Source: Methylocystis sp.
GTDB taxonomy: Bacteria; Pseudomonadota; Alphaproteobacteria; Rhizobiales; Beijerinckiaceae
Reading direction: 5' to 3'
DNA: 17,992 nucleotides
Assembly (NCBI GenBank): GCA_023253795.1
Contig: JALRFG010000022.1
Location: 1-17,992 of the forward strand
This document shows positions 7,245 to 14,867 of this stretch, in pieces (the stretch's first letter is position 1; each line of letters starts with the position of its first letter). The notes beneath the pieces are model-generated. The model was given only the letters and a program-made list of their open reading frames with translations, searched no databases and was not told the DNA's origin. The position numbers and the translations under genes were made by a program.

Positions 7245-7384
7245 GCCCGAAAGCCTGCCGAACGAGCCGTTAAAACCGCGTCGAAAAATTTAGTTAACGA
7301 TAAGATATTTTTGTTGGCTGCCGTTGTGGCGCGGACGCGCCTTCAGCATGGGCCGGTTTTTTGAGTATCCGACGCTCGCGCTTC

Positions 7385-8122
7385 CTATGGATATAAAATA
7401 TCCACACGGCCGCTCTCCAACCGGTACAGCCCGCCAACCACGCGTATTTTTTTGCTGGCGACCGCATGATCCAGAATCGGCGACGCCGCGCGCAGCGTCG
7501 CGACATTGATTTGAATGTTGTGATTGATGACGGTGGCGAGTTCGTCCTCTGGCCGGGCGACGTGAACATCGGCGAGCGCCGGCGCAATGGCTTCGGCCAG
7601 AAGCGGCAGATGGCCCGGCAATCTTTCGCCGGTTCTGGCGGTTTGCAGCGCCGCCTCCACCGCTCCGCATTTCTCATGTCCCAGCACCATGAGTAGCGGC
7701 GTATTCAGCTTGAGAACCGCATATTCGAAACTCGCGATCACTTCCGGCGCCGCGAAATTGCCGGCGATGCGGATATTGAAGAGATCGCCGAGTTCGCTGT
7801 CGAAGATATAGGCCGGAGCCAGACGCGAGTCGGCGCAGCTCAGCACTGCCGCAAAAGGATTCTGCCCGCGCAATAGCGCTTCGCGCTCAGCGCCGAAATC
7901 CTGTCGCTTCTCGCCGTCCTCCAAGAAACGCTGATTGCCTTCCAGCAAGCGCGCCAGCGCCGCATCGGGAGAGATGGCGTTTTGCGGTTTGGGCGTGCTG
8001 CCGTTGGTTTCCGCATGCGCCAGCGATGGCGTAACAGCTGCGGCGACAGCGCCGGCGATAAATTCACGCCGCCGCAGCCGCTGCGGTTCCTTTGACGGCG
8101 TAAGGCCGCAGAGCAGGCACAT
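7385..8122 (-). CDS. Beta-class carbonic anhydrase with a Tat signal peptide
   Basis: It interconverts CO2 and bicarbonate. Zinc ligands Cys96 (in SCADSRLAP, with the Asp98/Arg100 dyad), His149 and Cys152 (in GHEKCGAV) identify a beta-carbonic anhydrase. Residues 17-38 (RRREFIAGAVAAAVTPSLAHA) form a twin-arginine signal with likely cleavage after AHA, so the enzyme is probably folded with its zinc in the cytoplasm and exported to the periplasm. The N-terminus begins MCLLCG, a CxxC ahead of the Tat motif, which is unusual because it would be removed on cleavage. The gene starts 18 bases after the yebC stop on the same strand and is probably co-transcribed with it. The ribosome-binding site is weak (GGA upstream). 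Length of 245 residues fits an exported family member. Confidence 0.93.
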   Translation of the reverse strand: MCLLCGLTPSKEPQRLRRREFIAGAVAAAVTPSLAHAETNGSTPKPQNAISPDAALARLLEGNQRFLEDGEKRQDFGAEREALLRGQNPFAAVLSCADSRLAPAYIFDSELGDLFNIRIAGNFAAPEVIASFEYAVLKLNTPLLMVLGHEKCGAVEAALQTARTGERLPGHLPLLAEAIAPALADVHVARPEDELATVINHNIQINVATLRAASPILDHAVASKKIRVVGGLYRLESGRVDILYP

Positions 8123-8140
8123 TGCGGTTATCCGTTTGGA

Positions 8141-8887
8141 TCAGCCTGCGAGCTTGGCCATCAGCGCGTCGGAGATTTCGAAATTGGCGTAGACGTTCTG
8201 GACGTCGTCATTATCCTCCAGCGCATTCACCAGCTTGAGGATTTTTTCGCCCGCCTCATCATCGACCTTGATTGTGTTCTGCGGTCGCCAGACCAGCGCC
8301 GCCTTACGGGAGTCGCCGAATTTTTCTTCCAAAGCCTTGGCGACGTCGCGCAGGCTTTCAACCGTGGTGATGATCTCGTGAGTTTCTTCGGTGGTGACGA
8401 CGTCGTCGGCGCCCGCCTCGATCCCCGCTTCCATCATCGCGTCTTCGGAGGCGACCTTTTTGTCGAATTCGATCAGGCCGACGCGGTCAAACATGAAGGA
8501 CACCGCGCCAGTCTCGGCGAGCGCGCCGCCAGCCTTGGTGAAATAGGAGCGCACTTCGCCCGCTGTGCGGTTGCGGTTGTCGGTCAGTCCCTCGATGATC
8601 ACTGCGACGCCGCCGGGCGCATAGCCCTCATAGCGGACTTCGTCATAATTCTCCGCATCGGCGCCCGACGCCTTTTTGATCGCGCGCTCAATATTATCCT
8701 TGGGCATGTTTTCCGCCTTGGCGGCGAGCACGGCGGCGCGCAGGCGGGCGTTCATATTCGGATCGGGCAGTCCCATTTTGGCGGCGACGGTGATTTCGCG
8801 GGCGAGCTTGCTGAAGAGCTTGGAGCGGATCGCGTCCTGCTTGCCCTTCTTGTGCATGATGTTCTTGAACTGACTGTGCCCGGCCAT
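8141..8887 (-). CDS. yebC: YebC/PmpR (TACO1) family protein
   Basis: A full-length 248-residue member opening with the hallmark MAGHSQFKNIMHKKGKQDA, followed by KLAREITVAAKMGLPDPNMN and the KAENMPKDNIERAIKK segment. The middle and C-terminal domains follow (YEGYAPGGVAVIIEGLTDNR, then DDVQNVYANFEI). Members were long annotated as transcription factors. Work on mitochondrial TACO1 and bacterial relatives links the family to translation, including relief of ribosome stalling on proline-rich stretches; which role applies here cannot be told from sequence. Upstream is a GAGAG ribosome-binding sequence. The gene diverges from the LOG-family gene across 96 bases and is followed after 18 bases by the carbonic anhydrase gene. 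Confidence 0.95.
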   Translation of the reverse strand: MAGHSQFKNIMHKKGKQDAIRSKLFSKLAREITVAAKMGLPDPNMNARLRAAVLAAKAENMPKDNIERAIKKASGADAENYDEVRYEGYAPGGVAVIIEGLTDNRNRTAGEVRSYFTKAGGALAETGAVSFMFDRVGLIEFDKKVASEDAMMEAGIEAGADDVVTTEETHEIITTVESLRDVAKALEEKFGDSRKAALVWRPQNTIKVDDEAGEKILKLVNALEDNDDVQNVYANFEISDALMAKLAG

Positions 8888-8983
8888 TGTCTCTCGCCCT
8901 TGGTCCTTCCATTTCCGCCTGAAGCGGTTCGTCGCGCGTGGTATACGCCGGGAGAGTCAGGAAATAAAGAAAAGGGGCGATCC

Positions 8984-9955
8984 ATGACGACCCGGGCAGA
9001 AGATAAGGACGCCGCCGGTTGCGGCTGTCGTCCGCCGGACCCGCCGCATCCGGTTCATCGTCAATCCGCCTTGCCGGGCGATCGACCAAAGCCAGATCAT
9101 GAAGATCCCGGGGCTCCGGAACGGGTGCGTGTCCTGATCGAGAGCCCCGCCTATCAGGAAGCGGATTCCGATTTCGATTTTTTGAATTCGCCGCTCGCCC
9201 GGGGACCGCGCCTCCAGCTTGACTATCTCAAGGCCGAGACCCTGCTGCAGGCCGAGGGGCTGACCGACGCGATCGTGGTGTTTGGCTCGACCCGTCTTGC
9301 CGAACCTTCCGCCGCGCGCGCCCGGCTGGCGGCGGCCCGAGACGCCAGCGCCAACTCGCCCGACGATCCGCGGCTCCGTGAAAGGGTCAGCGTCGCAGAG
9401 CGTTTATTAGAAAAATCAAAATATTATGATGTCGCCCGGGAGTTTGGCGCGCTCGTCGGCGCCGCCTGCGACTGCCCCGACTGTCGTCGCCTGGTGGTTG
9501 TCACGGGCGGTGGACCCGGCGCGATGGAGGCGGCCAATCGCGGTGCGTTTGATGTTGGCGCGCCGACGGTTGGCTTCAATATTTCGCTGCCGCGCGAGCA
9601 ATTTCCAAACCCCTATCTCACGCCGGGCCTGTGTTTCCGGTTCCATTATTTTGCGATCCGCAAATTGCATCTGCTGCAACGGGCCCGGGCGCTGGTCGCC
9701 TTTCCAGGCGGTTATGGCACCTTCGACGAATTGTTCGAAACCCTGACCTTGGCGCAGACCCGCAAGATCAGACCCCTGCCGATTGTGCTGGTGGGCGAAA
9801 GCTTCTGGCGGCAGGCCTTCAACGTCGATTTTCTGGTCGCCGAGGGCGTCATCGATCCAGAGGATCGAGATTTGTTCTGGTACGCCGAAAGCGCCCACGA
9901 CATCTGGGAAAGCATCCTTGGCTGGTGGGAAAAGGCAGGCGCGCCCTTGATTTAG
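8984..9955 (+). CDS. LOG-family protein (TIGR00730-like, nucleotide 5'-monophosphate phosphoribohydrolase type)
   Basis: A 323-residue protein with the two LOG signatures: GGGPGAMEAANRGA (175-188) and PGGYGTFDELFE (241-252). These form the phosphoribose-binding active site of cytokinin-activating LOG enzymes and related nucleoside-monophosphate glycosidases, formerly mislabelled lysine decarboxylases. The start is the ATG after AAGGGG (6 bases spacing). It belongs to the long LOG type, with an N-terminal region of about 90 residues containing DFDFLNSPLARGPRLQLDYL. The first 45 residues are Pro-rich and look disordered, with CGC at 13-15. A CDCPDC cluster (162-167) just before the first signature is unusual and might bind metal. 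It is divergent from yebC. The physiological substrate is unknown; hormone production cannot be inferred. Confidence 0.9.
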   Translation: MTTRAEDKDAAGCGCRPPDPPHPVHRQSALPGDRPKPDHEDPGAPERVRVLIESPAYQEADSDFDFLNSPLARGPRLQLDYLKAETLLQAEGLTDAIVVFGSTRLAEPSAARARLAAARDASANSPDDPRLRERVSVAERLLEKSKYYDVAREFGALVGAACDCPDCRRLVVVTGGGPGAMEAANRGAFDVGAPTVGFNISLPREQFPNPYLTPGLCFRFHYFAIRKLHLLQRARALVAFPGGYGTFDELFETLTLAQTRKIRPLPIVLVGESFWRQAFNVDFLVAEGVIDPEDRDLFWYAESAHDIWESILGWWEKAGAPLI

Positions 9956-10060
9956 ATCATGACGAGCGGCGATTTACGCGGCTCCGCCATTGCGCGGGCG
10001 CATGGGGGCGACTATTTCGCAACATAGCGGCGCGGCGCCGCAGCAATATGGAGATTTATT

Positions 10061-10408
10061 ATGAGTTGGTTGAAAGCGATTACGGGTGGCGTCATCGGCG
10101 CCGAGGCGCTGAATTTGGTCAAAGCCTATGTCGAGCAGCAGGGCGGCCTTGAAGGCGTCGTCAAGAAGATTGAAACCACAGGCTTTGGACGTGAGGTGAA
10201 GTCCTGGATCTCCACCGATCCCAACAAGCCCCTGAGCGAAATTGAAATCGGGCAGGCCCTCGGCATGGATCGCATCAAGGCGGCCGCCAAGGAAGCCGGC
10301 GTCGACCTCGACAAGGCGCGCGAGCTGCTGGCGCAATATCTGCCGGTGGCGATTGACAAGGCGACGCCCGAGGGCAAGCTGCCGTCGAAGGGCAAAGACC
10401 TCTCCTGA
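10061..10408 (+). CDS. YidB-family protein (DUF937)
   Basis: A 115-residue cytoplasmic protein of the YidB family, whose function is not established. Recognisable features are a QQGGLEGVVKKIETTGFG segment, VKSWISTDPNKPLSEIEIGQALG (the family core), and a helical C-terminus ending DKATPEGKLPSKGKDLS. A good ribosome-binding site, GGAG, lies 7 bases before the ATG. The gene sits 105 bases after the LOG-family gene on the same strand and 278 bases before gmd, so it may be transcribed alone or with the LOG gene. The N-terminal SWLKAITGGVIGAEAL could be an amphipathic helix but is not a signal peptide. Confidence 0.88.
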   Translation: MSWLKAITGGVIGAEALNLVKAYVEQQGGLEGVVKKIETTGFGREVKSWISTDPNKPLSEIEIGQALGMDRIKAAAKEAGVDLDKARELLAQYLPVAIDKATPEGKLPSKGKDLS

Positions 10409-10436
10409 GGCGTAACGCTGATTGATCTGGGGGCTG

Positions 10437-10483
10437 CTGACGCATCGCGTCGGTGGCCCTGTTTTTTTGCGGCCCTGTTTTTT
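10437..10483 (+). terminator. Candidate terminator region with a tandem T-rich repeat
   Basis: A short stem CTGACGC/GCGTCGG (10437-10443 and 10447-10453, one G-T pair, 3-base loop) is followed by T7 (10462-10468) and T6 (10478-10483). The T-runs belong to two copies of GGCCCTGTTTTTT (10455-10467 and 10471-10483), a direct repeat of 16-base period. The 8-base gap between stem and first T-run is longer than ideal. It lies 29 bases after the YidB-family gene and is its most likely end of transcription. Confidence 0.4.
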
Positions 10484-10584
10484 GTGGTGACGCCCCGGAA
10501 TCCGGCGCTCGTCCCCAACTCCCGCATGGCGCCGCCCTTGCCTCCTAACCAGCGATTTTGTAAGGCCGGAGGACCCGTCAGAGA

Positions 10585-10606
10585 CCGGCGCCTGTGAGCG
10601 CGCCGG
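10585..10606 (+). repeat. Perfect 7-bp inverted repeat upstream of gmd
   Basis: CCGGCGC (10585-10591), an 8-base loop CTGTGAGC, then GCGCCGG (10600-10606), about 80 bases before the gmd start. It may be an mRNA leader hairpin or a protein-binding site of the polysaccharide operon. I could not identify a convincing -35/-10 pair in the rest of this intergenic region. Confidence 0.3.
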
Positions 10607-10686
10607 CCAGATGATGAGATGTTGATTTTGGCGCATTCCGCTCTCTCAGCTAGGCGGATGAACGCAAGCAAAAACAGGAAGATATG

Positions 10687-11673
10687 ATGGCCAAGCGCGC
10701 GCTTGTTACAGGCATCACCGGACAGGACGGCGCATATCTCTCGCAGTTTCTGCTGGAGAAGGGTTACGAGGTTCATGGCGTTATTCGCCGCTCGTCGCAT
10801 CGCGGCGTCGAGGATCATCGCCTGCGCTGGCTCGGCGTCGCCGACCGGGTGCATTTGCATGACGGCGACCTCGCCGATCTGTCGAGCCTGCTGCGCACGG
10901 TGAAAGATGTGCAGCCGGATGAGATCTATAATCTCGCCGCGCAATCCTTTGTCGCCTCGTCGTGGCGCCAGCCGCTGCTGACGGCCAATGTCACCGCCAT
11001 CGGCGTCACCAATATGCTGGAGGCGATGCGGATTGGCGCGCCCGGCGCGCGTTTCTATCAGGCGTCCTCCTCGGAAATGTACGGGCTCATTCAGGAGCCG
11101 ATGCAAAGCGAGACGACGCCGTTTTATCCGCGCAGCCCCTATGCGGTGGCCAAACTCTATGGCCACTGGATCACGGTCAATTATCGTGAGAGCTTCGGTC
11201 TGCATGCCTCTTCGGGCATCCTGTTCAATCACGAGAGCCCGTTGCGCGGCGTTGAATTCGTCACCCGCAAGGTGACGCGCACCGTTGCGGCGATCAAGCT
11301 TGGGCAGGCGCAAGAACTGCGTCTCGGCAACATCGACGCCAAGCGCGATTGGGGCCATGCCCGCGACTACGTCGAGGGTATGTGGCGCATGCTTCAGCAG
11401 GAGAAGCCCGACGATTACGTTGTGGCGACGGGCGTCACGACGACGGTGCGCGACATGTGCAAGATCGCTTTCGCCCATGCCGGTCTCGACATGGACAAGC
11501 ATCTGATCATTGATCCGGCGTTTTTCCGTCCAGCGGAAGTCGATGTGTTGCTGGGCGATTCCAGCAAGGCGCGTAAGGCGCTGGGCTGGAAGCCGGAGAT
11601 CGATCTGGAGACGATGATCAAGGAAATGCTCGACGCCGATCTCGAACGATTGCGTCGCGAGCCCTTGAGCTGA
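10687..11673 (+). CDS. gmd: GDP-mannose 4,6-dehydratase
   Basis: It converts GDP-D-mannose to GDP-4-keto-6-deoxy-D-mannose, the branch-point precursor for GDP-rhamnose, GDP-fucose and related sugars. It is an extended SDR enzyme of 328 residues: NADP-binding GITGQDG near the N-terminus, RRSSHRGVEDH, the NLAAQSFV strand, the catalytic Ser128/Ser129-Glu130 (ASSSEMYG) and Tyr152-x3-Lys156 (YAVAK). Later come the family-specific NHESPLRGVEFVTRKVTR and a RDWGHARDYVEGMW motif. Two adjacent ATGs exist (10684 and 10687); I prefer the second because AGGAA (10676-10680) is then 6 rather than 3 bases away. It heads a three-gene unit with the reductase (18 bases on) and a glycosyltransferase. Confidence 0.95.
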   Translation: MAKRALVTGITGQDGAYLSQFLLEKGYEVHGVIRRSSHRGVEDHRLRWLGVADRVHLHDGDLADLSSLLRTVKDVQPDEIYNLAAQSFVASSWRQPLLTANVTAIGVTNMLEAMRIGAPGARFYQASSSEMYGLIQEPMQSETTPFYPRSPYAVAKLYGHWITVNYRESFGLHASSGILFNHESPLRGVEFVTRKVTRTVAAIKLGQAQELRLGNIDAKRDWGHARDYVEGMWRMLQQEKPDDYVVATGVTTTVRDMCKIAFAHAGLDMDKHLIIDPAFFRPAEVDVLLGDSSKARKALGWKPEIDLETMIKEMLDADLERLRREPLS

Positions 11674-11691
11674 CGAAAGATCGCCGCCGCG

Positions 11692-12678
11692 ATGACGAGC
11701 TATGAACGAATCCTGATCACTGGTGGAACAGGGTTCGTCGGCGCGCATATAACGCTGGCGTTGCGCCGCGCTTTCGCTGATGCGCGGATTATTGTGCTGG
11801 CGCGGCCAGATGACGCCGCGCATCTTCCCGGCTTTGAAACGATGATCTGCGATCTGACCGACGAAGCGTCGGTGGATCGCGTCGTTGCGGATGTGGCGCC
11901 CGATCTGGTCGTGCACTTGGCCGGACAGGCGTCTGCCGGGCAGGCGGCCAAGCTTGTTGAGCGGACATGGCGAGTGAATGCGCTCGCCTCGTTATTTCTG
12001 GGAAGCGCCATCATGCGTCACGCGCCGTCGGCGGTGATGTTTTTTGCGTCATCGGCGACGGTTTATGGCGCGAGTTTTCATGACGGCGTTTTATCTGAAG
12101 ACGCGCGGTTGCAACCGCTCGACGTCTATGCGCGCTCCAAGGTCGCCGCCGAATACGCCTTGTCGGATCTGTTTCGGGCGGAGGGGCGTCTGGTGATTGC
12201 GCGTCCGGTCAATCATTCCGGGCCGGGGCAGCGCAGTAATGATTTCGTCCTGCCGTCTTTTGCGGCGCAGGTCGCCGTCATTGAAGCCGGCCGCGCAGAG
12301 CCATGCATCAAGGTCGGCGATCTGTCGCGCATTCGCGATTTTCTGGATGTTCGCGATGTCGTTGACGCCTATATACAGCTGATAGCGATCGCGCGCGATT
12401 TGCCGGAGAATGTGTCGATCTTCAATGTGTCTTCTGGAGAGGGGCGCAGCATCCGGTCGCTTCTTGATGAATTGCAGGCGTTGTCGCGCAAGAATTTCGT
12501 GATCGAGGTCGATCCGGATCGCGTCCGTCCTTCAGCCGTCGATATTGTGAGCGTTGTTTGCGAATCATCAAAACTGCGCGCAGCGACAGGCTGGGCGCCC
12601 AGTCATCCGATCCGGGAAACAGTTGCCGCGCTGCTTGATGAGCGACGTGCGGAGCTTAACGGCGGACTTGCGTCATGA
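11692..12678 (+). CDS. NAD(P)-dependent sugar epimerase/reductase, probable GDP-6-deoxy-4-keto-D-mannose reductase (Rmd-like)
   Basis: A 328-residue extended SDR enzyme with the nucleotide-binding GGTGFVG (11-17), an HLAGQAS strand, ASSATVYG and the catalytic Tyr146-x3-Lys150 (YARSK). Substrate-side motifs ARPVNHSGPGQ and RDFLDVRDVVDAY match GDP-6-deoxy-mannose reductases (Rmd), as does a late DPDRVRPS followed by DI. Coupled to gmd it would yield GDP-D-rhamnose. A GDP-fucose or GDP-6-deoxy-talose branch is less likely, because the reductase rather than epimerase-reductase pattern is seen, but substrate stereochemistry cannot be read with certainty. It begins 18 bases after gmd with a weak ribosome-binding site, suggesting translational coupling, and overlaps the next gene by four bases (ATGA). 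Confidence 0.85.
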   Translation: MTSYERILITGGTGFVGAHITLALRRAFADARIIVLARPDDAAHLPGFETMICDLTDEASVDRVVADVAPDLVVHLAGQASAGQAAKLVERTWRVNALASLFLGSAIMRHAPSAVMFFASSATVYGASFHDGVLSEDARLQPLDVYARSKVAAEYALSDLFRAEGRLVIARPVNHSGPGQRSNDFVLPSFAAQVAVIEAGRAEPCIKVGDLSRIRDFLDVRDVVDAYIQLIAIARDLPENVSIFNVSSGEGRSIRSLLDELQALSRKNFVIEVDPDRVRPSAVDIVSVVCESSKLRAATGWAPSHPIRETVAALLDERRAELNGGLAS

Positions 12679-14120
12679 ACGACGCTTCCTCGCAGAAGCA
12701 GGACGTCGAGCAGGAGCGCATCCGGCTTCTTGAATTTCAGCTCGATTATCTGCGCGCTGAAATGCTGCATCTGACGCATGAGCGCTATCGGCTGGTTTAT
12801 TCTGTTTCCGGCCATATCTATCAGTTTTTGCGCCCCATCGAGGCGCGTTTGGCGGATATGCTGGCGGCATGGCGGCCGCGCAAGGACGATGCTGAGCGCT
12901 TGGTGGATGTTTCGACGCCCGTCAGCATTTCGGATGATCTGCCGATTGTTGCCGCACAAGCTGTGCTGCCCGCGCGCCGGCTGTTGATTGACGTCACCGG
13001 CACCGTCAAGCGTGACGCCGGCACAGGCATACAGCGTGTGGTCAAGGAGATCGTGCGCGCTTTCTCTTTGGATGACGCGTGCAGCCTTCCGGTTGTCGCT
13101 GTGCGGTGTGAAAACGGACGACTGTTGGCGGCGAATGCTTTTGTCGCTTCGCTTTCTGGCGCATCGACTACGAACCCGGAGGCTGATCCGGAAATTGAGA
13201 TCGCGCCGGGCGACCGTTTTCTGATGCTCTCGGATAGTTGGAACGCTTTTGAATTACTGGCGCCGATCCTCGCTTCCGTTCGCGCCAATGGCGGCGAGAT
13301 CATCTCCTGCATTTTCGATTTGATTCCGGAGCTTTATCCCGGCGCCTGTCATGAGGTGACGGTGCCGCGTTATCGCGCCTGGCTGCGACGCGGACTGATT
13401 GAATGCGACGCTTTTATCGCCATTTCGCAGACGGTGGCGGAAGAATTGGCCGATTATGTCGCGCAACAAAAATTGCCGCATCGACCGGGATTGAAAATCG
13501 GCTGGTTTCCCTGTGGAGCCGATCTTTCCGCGCCAGCTTCCGCCGCGCCGCGAGACAAGATTCGCGCGTCGGTTTCAGGCGCTGCGCCGGCGTTTCTGAT
13601 GGTCGGCACGATCGAACCCCGCAAGGGTCATCGTGTTGCGCTTGCCGCCTTTGAGCGGCTGTGGCGCGAAGGCGCGTCTGCGCGCTTTGTGATTGTGGGC
13701 CGGCGGGGATGGTACGAAGAGGCTGTGGTCGCAGCGATTACGAGCCATCCTGAATTCGGTCGCCGCCTGTTTTGGTTCGACGATGTCGAGGATGGCGAAC
13801 TGACATATCTGTATCAAAATGTCACAGCGCTGGTCCTGCCGTCCTACGCGGAAGGCTTCGGCTTGCCGATTGTCGAGGCGGCCCGTCATGGCCGGCAGGT
13901 GATTTGCAGCGATATTCCAGTGTTTCGCGAAGTGGGGCGCGACGGCGCCGTCTATTTCCGCGTCAATGATCCGGATGCGCTGGCCGCCGCCATCCAGGAT
14001 GTTCTCTCCGGCCGTCGCGCCGGCGATCCCGCACGGACGCTCCAGGCGAGCTGGCGTGAGGGGGCGCAGCGCATCGTCGCCGTCATTGCGCAAGAGGACT
14101 GGCTTCGCCGGCTGGCGTGA
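12675..14120 (+). CDS. Glycosyltransferase, GT4 family (GT-B fold), with an N-terminal coiled-coil extension
   Basis: It probably transfers mannose or 6-deoxyhexose (D-rhamnose) from a GDP-sugar onto a growing surface polysaccharide at the inner membrane. The C-terminal half is typical GT4: MVGTIEPRKGH (309-319, phosphate-binding Arg316/Lys317), LPSYAEGFGLPIVEA with the EX7E motif at Glu393/Glu401, then CSDIPVFREV. The N-terminal GT-B half includes LLIDVTGTVKRDAGTGIQRV (103-122), a motif I associate with mannosyl/rhamnosyltransferases of the A-band/O-antigen type. Residues about 10-65 form an added helical, Leu/Glu/Arg-rich stretch likely to be a coiled coil, giving 481 residues instead of the usual 360-400. 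The ATG overlaps the stop of the reductase (ATGA), so the two are translationally coupled. Donor and acceptor are inferred from neighbours only. Confidence 0.9.
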   Translation: MNDASSQKQDVEQERIRLLEFQLDYLRAEMLHLTHERYRLVYSVSGHIYQFLRPIEARLADMLAAWRPRKDDAERLVDVSTPVSISDDLPIVAAQAVLPARRLLIDVTGTVKRDAGTGIQRVVKEIVRAFSLDDACSLPVVAVRCENGRLLAANAFVASLSGASTTNPEADPEIEIAPGDRFLMLSDSWNAFELLAPILASVRANGGEIISCIFDLIPELYPGACHEVTVPRYRAWLRRGLIECDAFIAISQTVAEELADYVAQQKLPHRPGLKIGWFPCGADLSAPASAAPRDKIRASVSGAAPAFLMVGTIEPRKGHRVALAAFERLWREGASARFVIVGRRGWYEEAVVAAITSHPEFGRRLFWFDDVEDGELTYLYQNVTALVLPSYAEGFGLPIVEAARHGRQVICSDIPVFREVGRDGAVYFRVNDPDALAAAIQDVLSGRRAGDPARTLQASWREGAQRIVAVIAQEDWLRRLA

Positions 14121-14272
14121 TCCTTCTTCCCCCGGAGGGCAGTTTCCGCCCGGGCGCGAAAATGCTAGAGGGGACGCCGATTGCCGCCGCTGGCCGCCTG
14201 CTCCATATGAAATTCATGAGGAGCGTTCGTGAAGCGACGCTCGCGGTCAGGACACAGAGAAAAGGGCAGCTT

Positions 14273-14803
14273 ATGTCGATCAATATTCCCATGCTGGGCG
14301 AAGAGACCCCGAAGGTTCTCGGAAAGATGCTCAATCTGGAGGCGTCCCAGCTTTCGCTGCCTGAGTCGACCGACCAGATGAAGCTGTTCCTCGGTCTCTA
14401 CGCCGTTTTGCAAGCGGTGACCCAATCCTTCGATCATTCGATCATTGGCAGCATTGGTTTCGGTGTGGGCAGCGCGGCGATTCTTTATGGCGCGACCTTC
14501 TATTTGCTGCGTTATATGAAGGAAGAGCATAAATTCGTCAGAACGCTCACGGCGCTCGCCGCGACAGGCGCGATGGCAGCTGGCGCCTATATTGTTTTGC
14601 ACATGATCGTCGGCGTGGCGTTGCCGCCGCCTTTGCCGACTGAACGCCTCGCGCGTTTTCTTCTGTTTCCGATTCTGATGTGGACGGCGTTCATGTACGC
14701 CTTCCTCTTCCGGCATGTGTCGCTGCGCTCGATCCCGGCTTTTTGTACCGCCGCTTTCTATGTTCTGGCGATTGAGGTGTTCCTCTCGGCGCTCGCGCGT
14801 TAG
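14273..14803 (+). CDS. Multi-pass membrane protein of unknown function
   Basis: I do not recognise the family. I chose the ATG opening MSINIPMLG because AAAGGG lies about 6 bases upstream. Earlier in-frame starts (14117, and an ATG at 14207) give a basic, non-membrane leader with no ribosome-binding site. The 176-residue product has a soluble N-terminal section of about 35 residues, then four or five hydrophobic segments: possibly 38-51, then about 57-80 (GSIGFGVGSAAILYGATFYL), 91-117 (LAATGAMAAGAYIVLHMIVG), 128-146 (FPILMWTAFMYAFLF) and 153-173. A GAGCGT/ACGCTC inverted repeat (14221-14242) precedes the ribosome-binding site. It follows the glycosyltransferase by 152 bases and is closed by a strong terminator; a role in polysaccharide export or anchoring is possible but unsupported. 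Confidence 0.75.
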   Translation: MSINIPMLGEETPKVLGKMLNLEASQLSLPESTDQMKLFLGLYAVLQAVTQSFDHSIIGSIGFGVGSAAILYGATFYLLRYMKEEHKFVRTLTALAATGAMAAGAYIVLHMIVGVALPPPLPTERLARFLLFPILMWTAFMYAFLFRHVSLRSIPAFCTAAFYVLAIEVFLSALAR

Positions 14804-14855
14804 TCGCTTGGCGACAGCAAGAACAAAACCGGCCCTTAACGGGCCGGTTTTTTTT
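14803..14855 (+). terminator. Strong intrinsic terminator (with a small preceding hairpin)
   Basis: AAAACCGGCCC (14825-14835), loop TTAAC, then GGGCCGGTTTT (14841-14851) makes an 11-bp perfect stem, and the T-run continues to 14855 (eight Ts). A small hairpin GTCGC-TTG-GCGAC (14803-14815) precedes it, starting on the last base of the stop codon. This ends the transcript of the membrane-protein gene and possibly of the whole gmd unit. Confidence 0.92.
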
Positions 14856-14867
14856 ACTTTCTGGAAA

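Noticed and set aside
7328..7341. GGCGC-GGAC-GCGCC hairpin after the carbonic anhydrase gene as its terminator
   Set aside because: No T-run follows it on the minus strand, so terminator function is not supported.
10126..11916. 596-codon minus-strand frame across the YidB gene, gmd and rmd
   Set aside because: Antisense shadow of high-GC genes; Arg/His/Gln-biased, no domains, and both gmd and the reductase on the plus strand have complete catalytic motifs.
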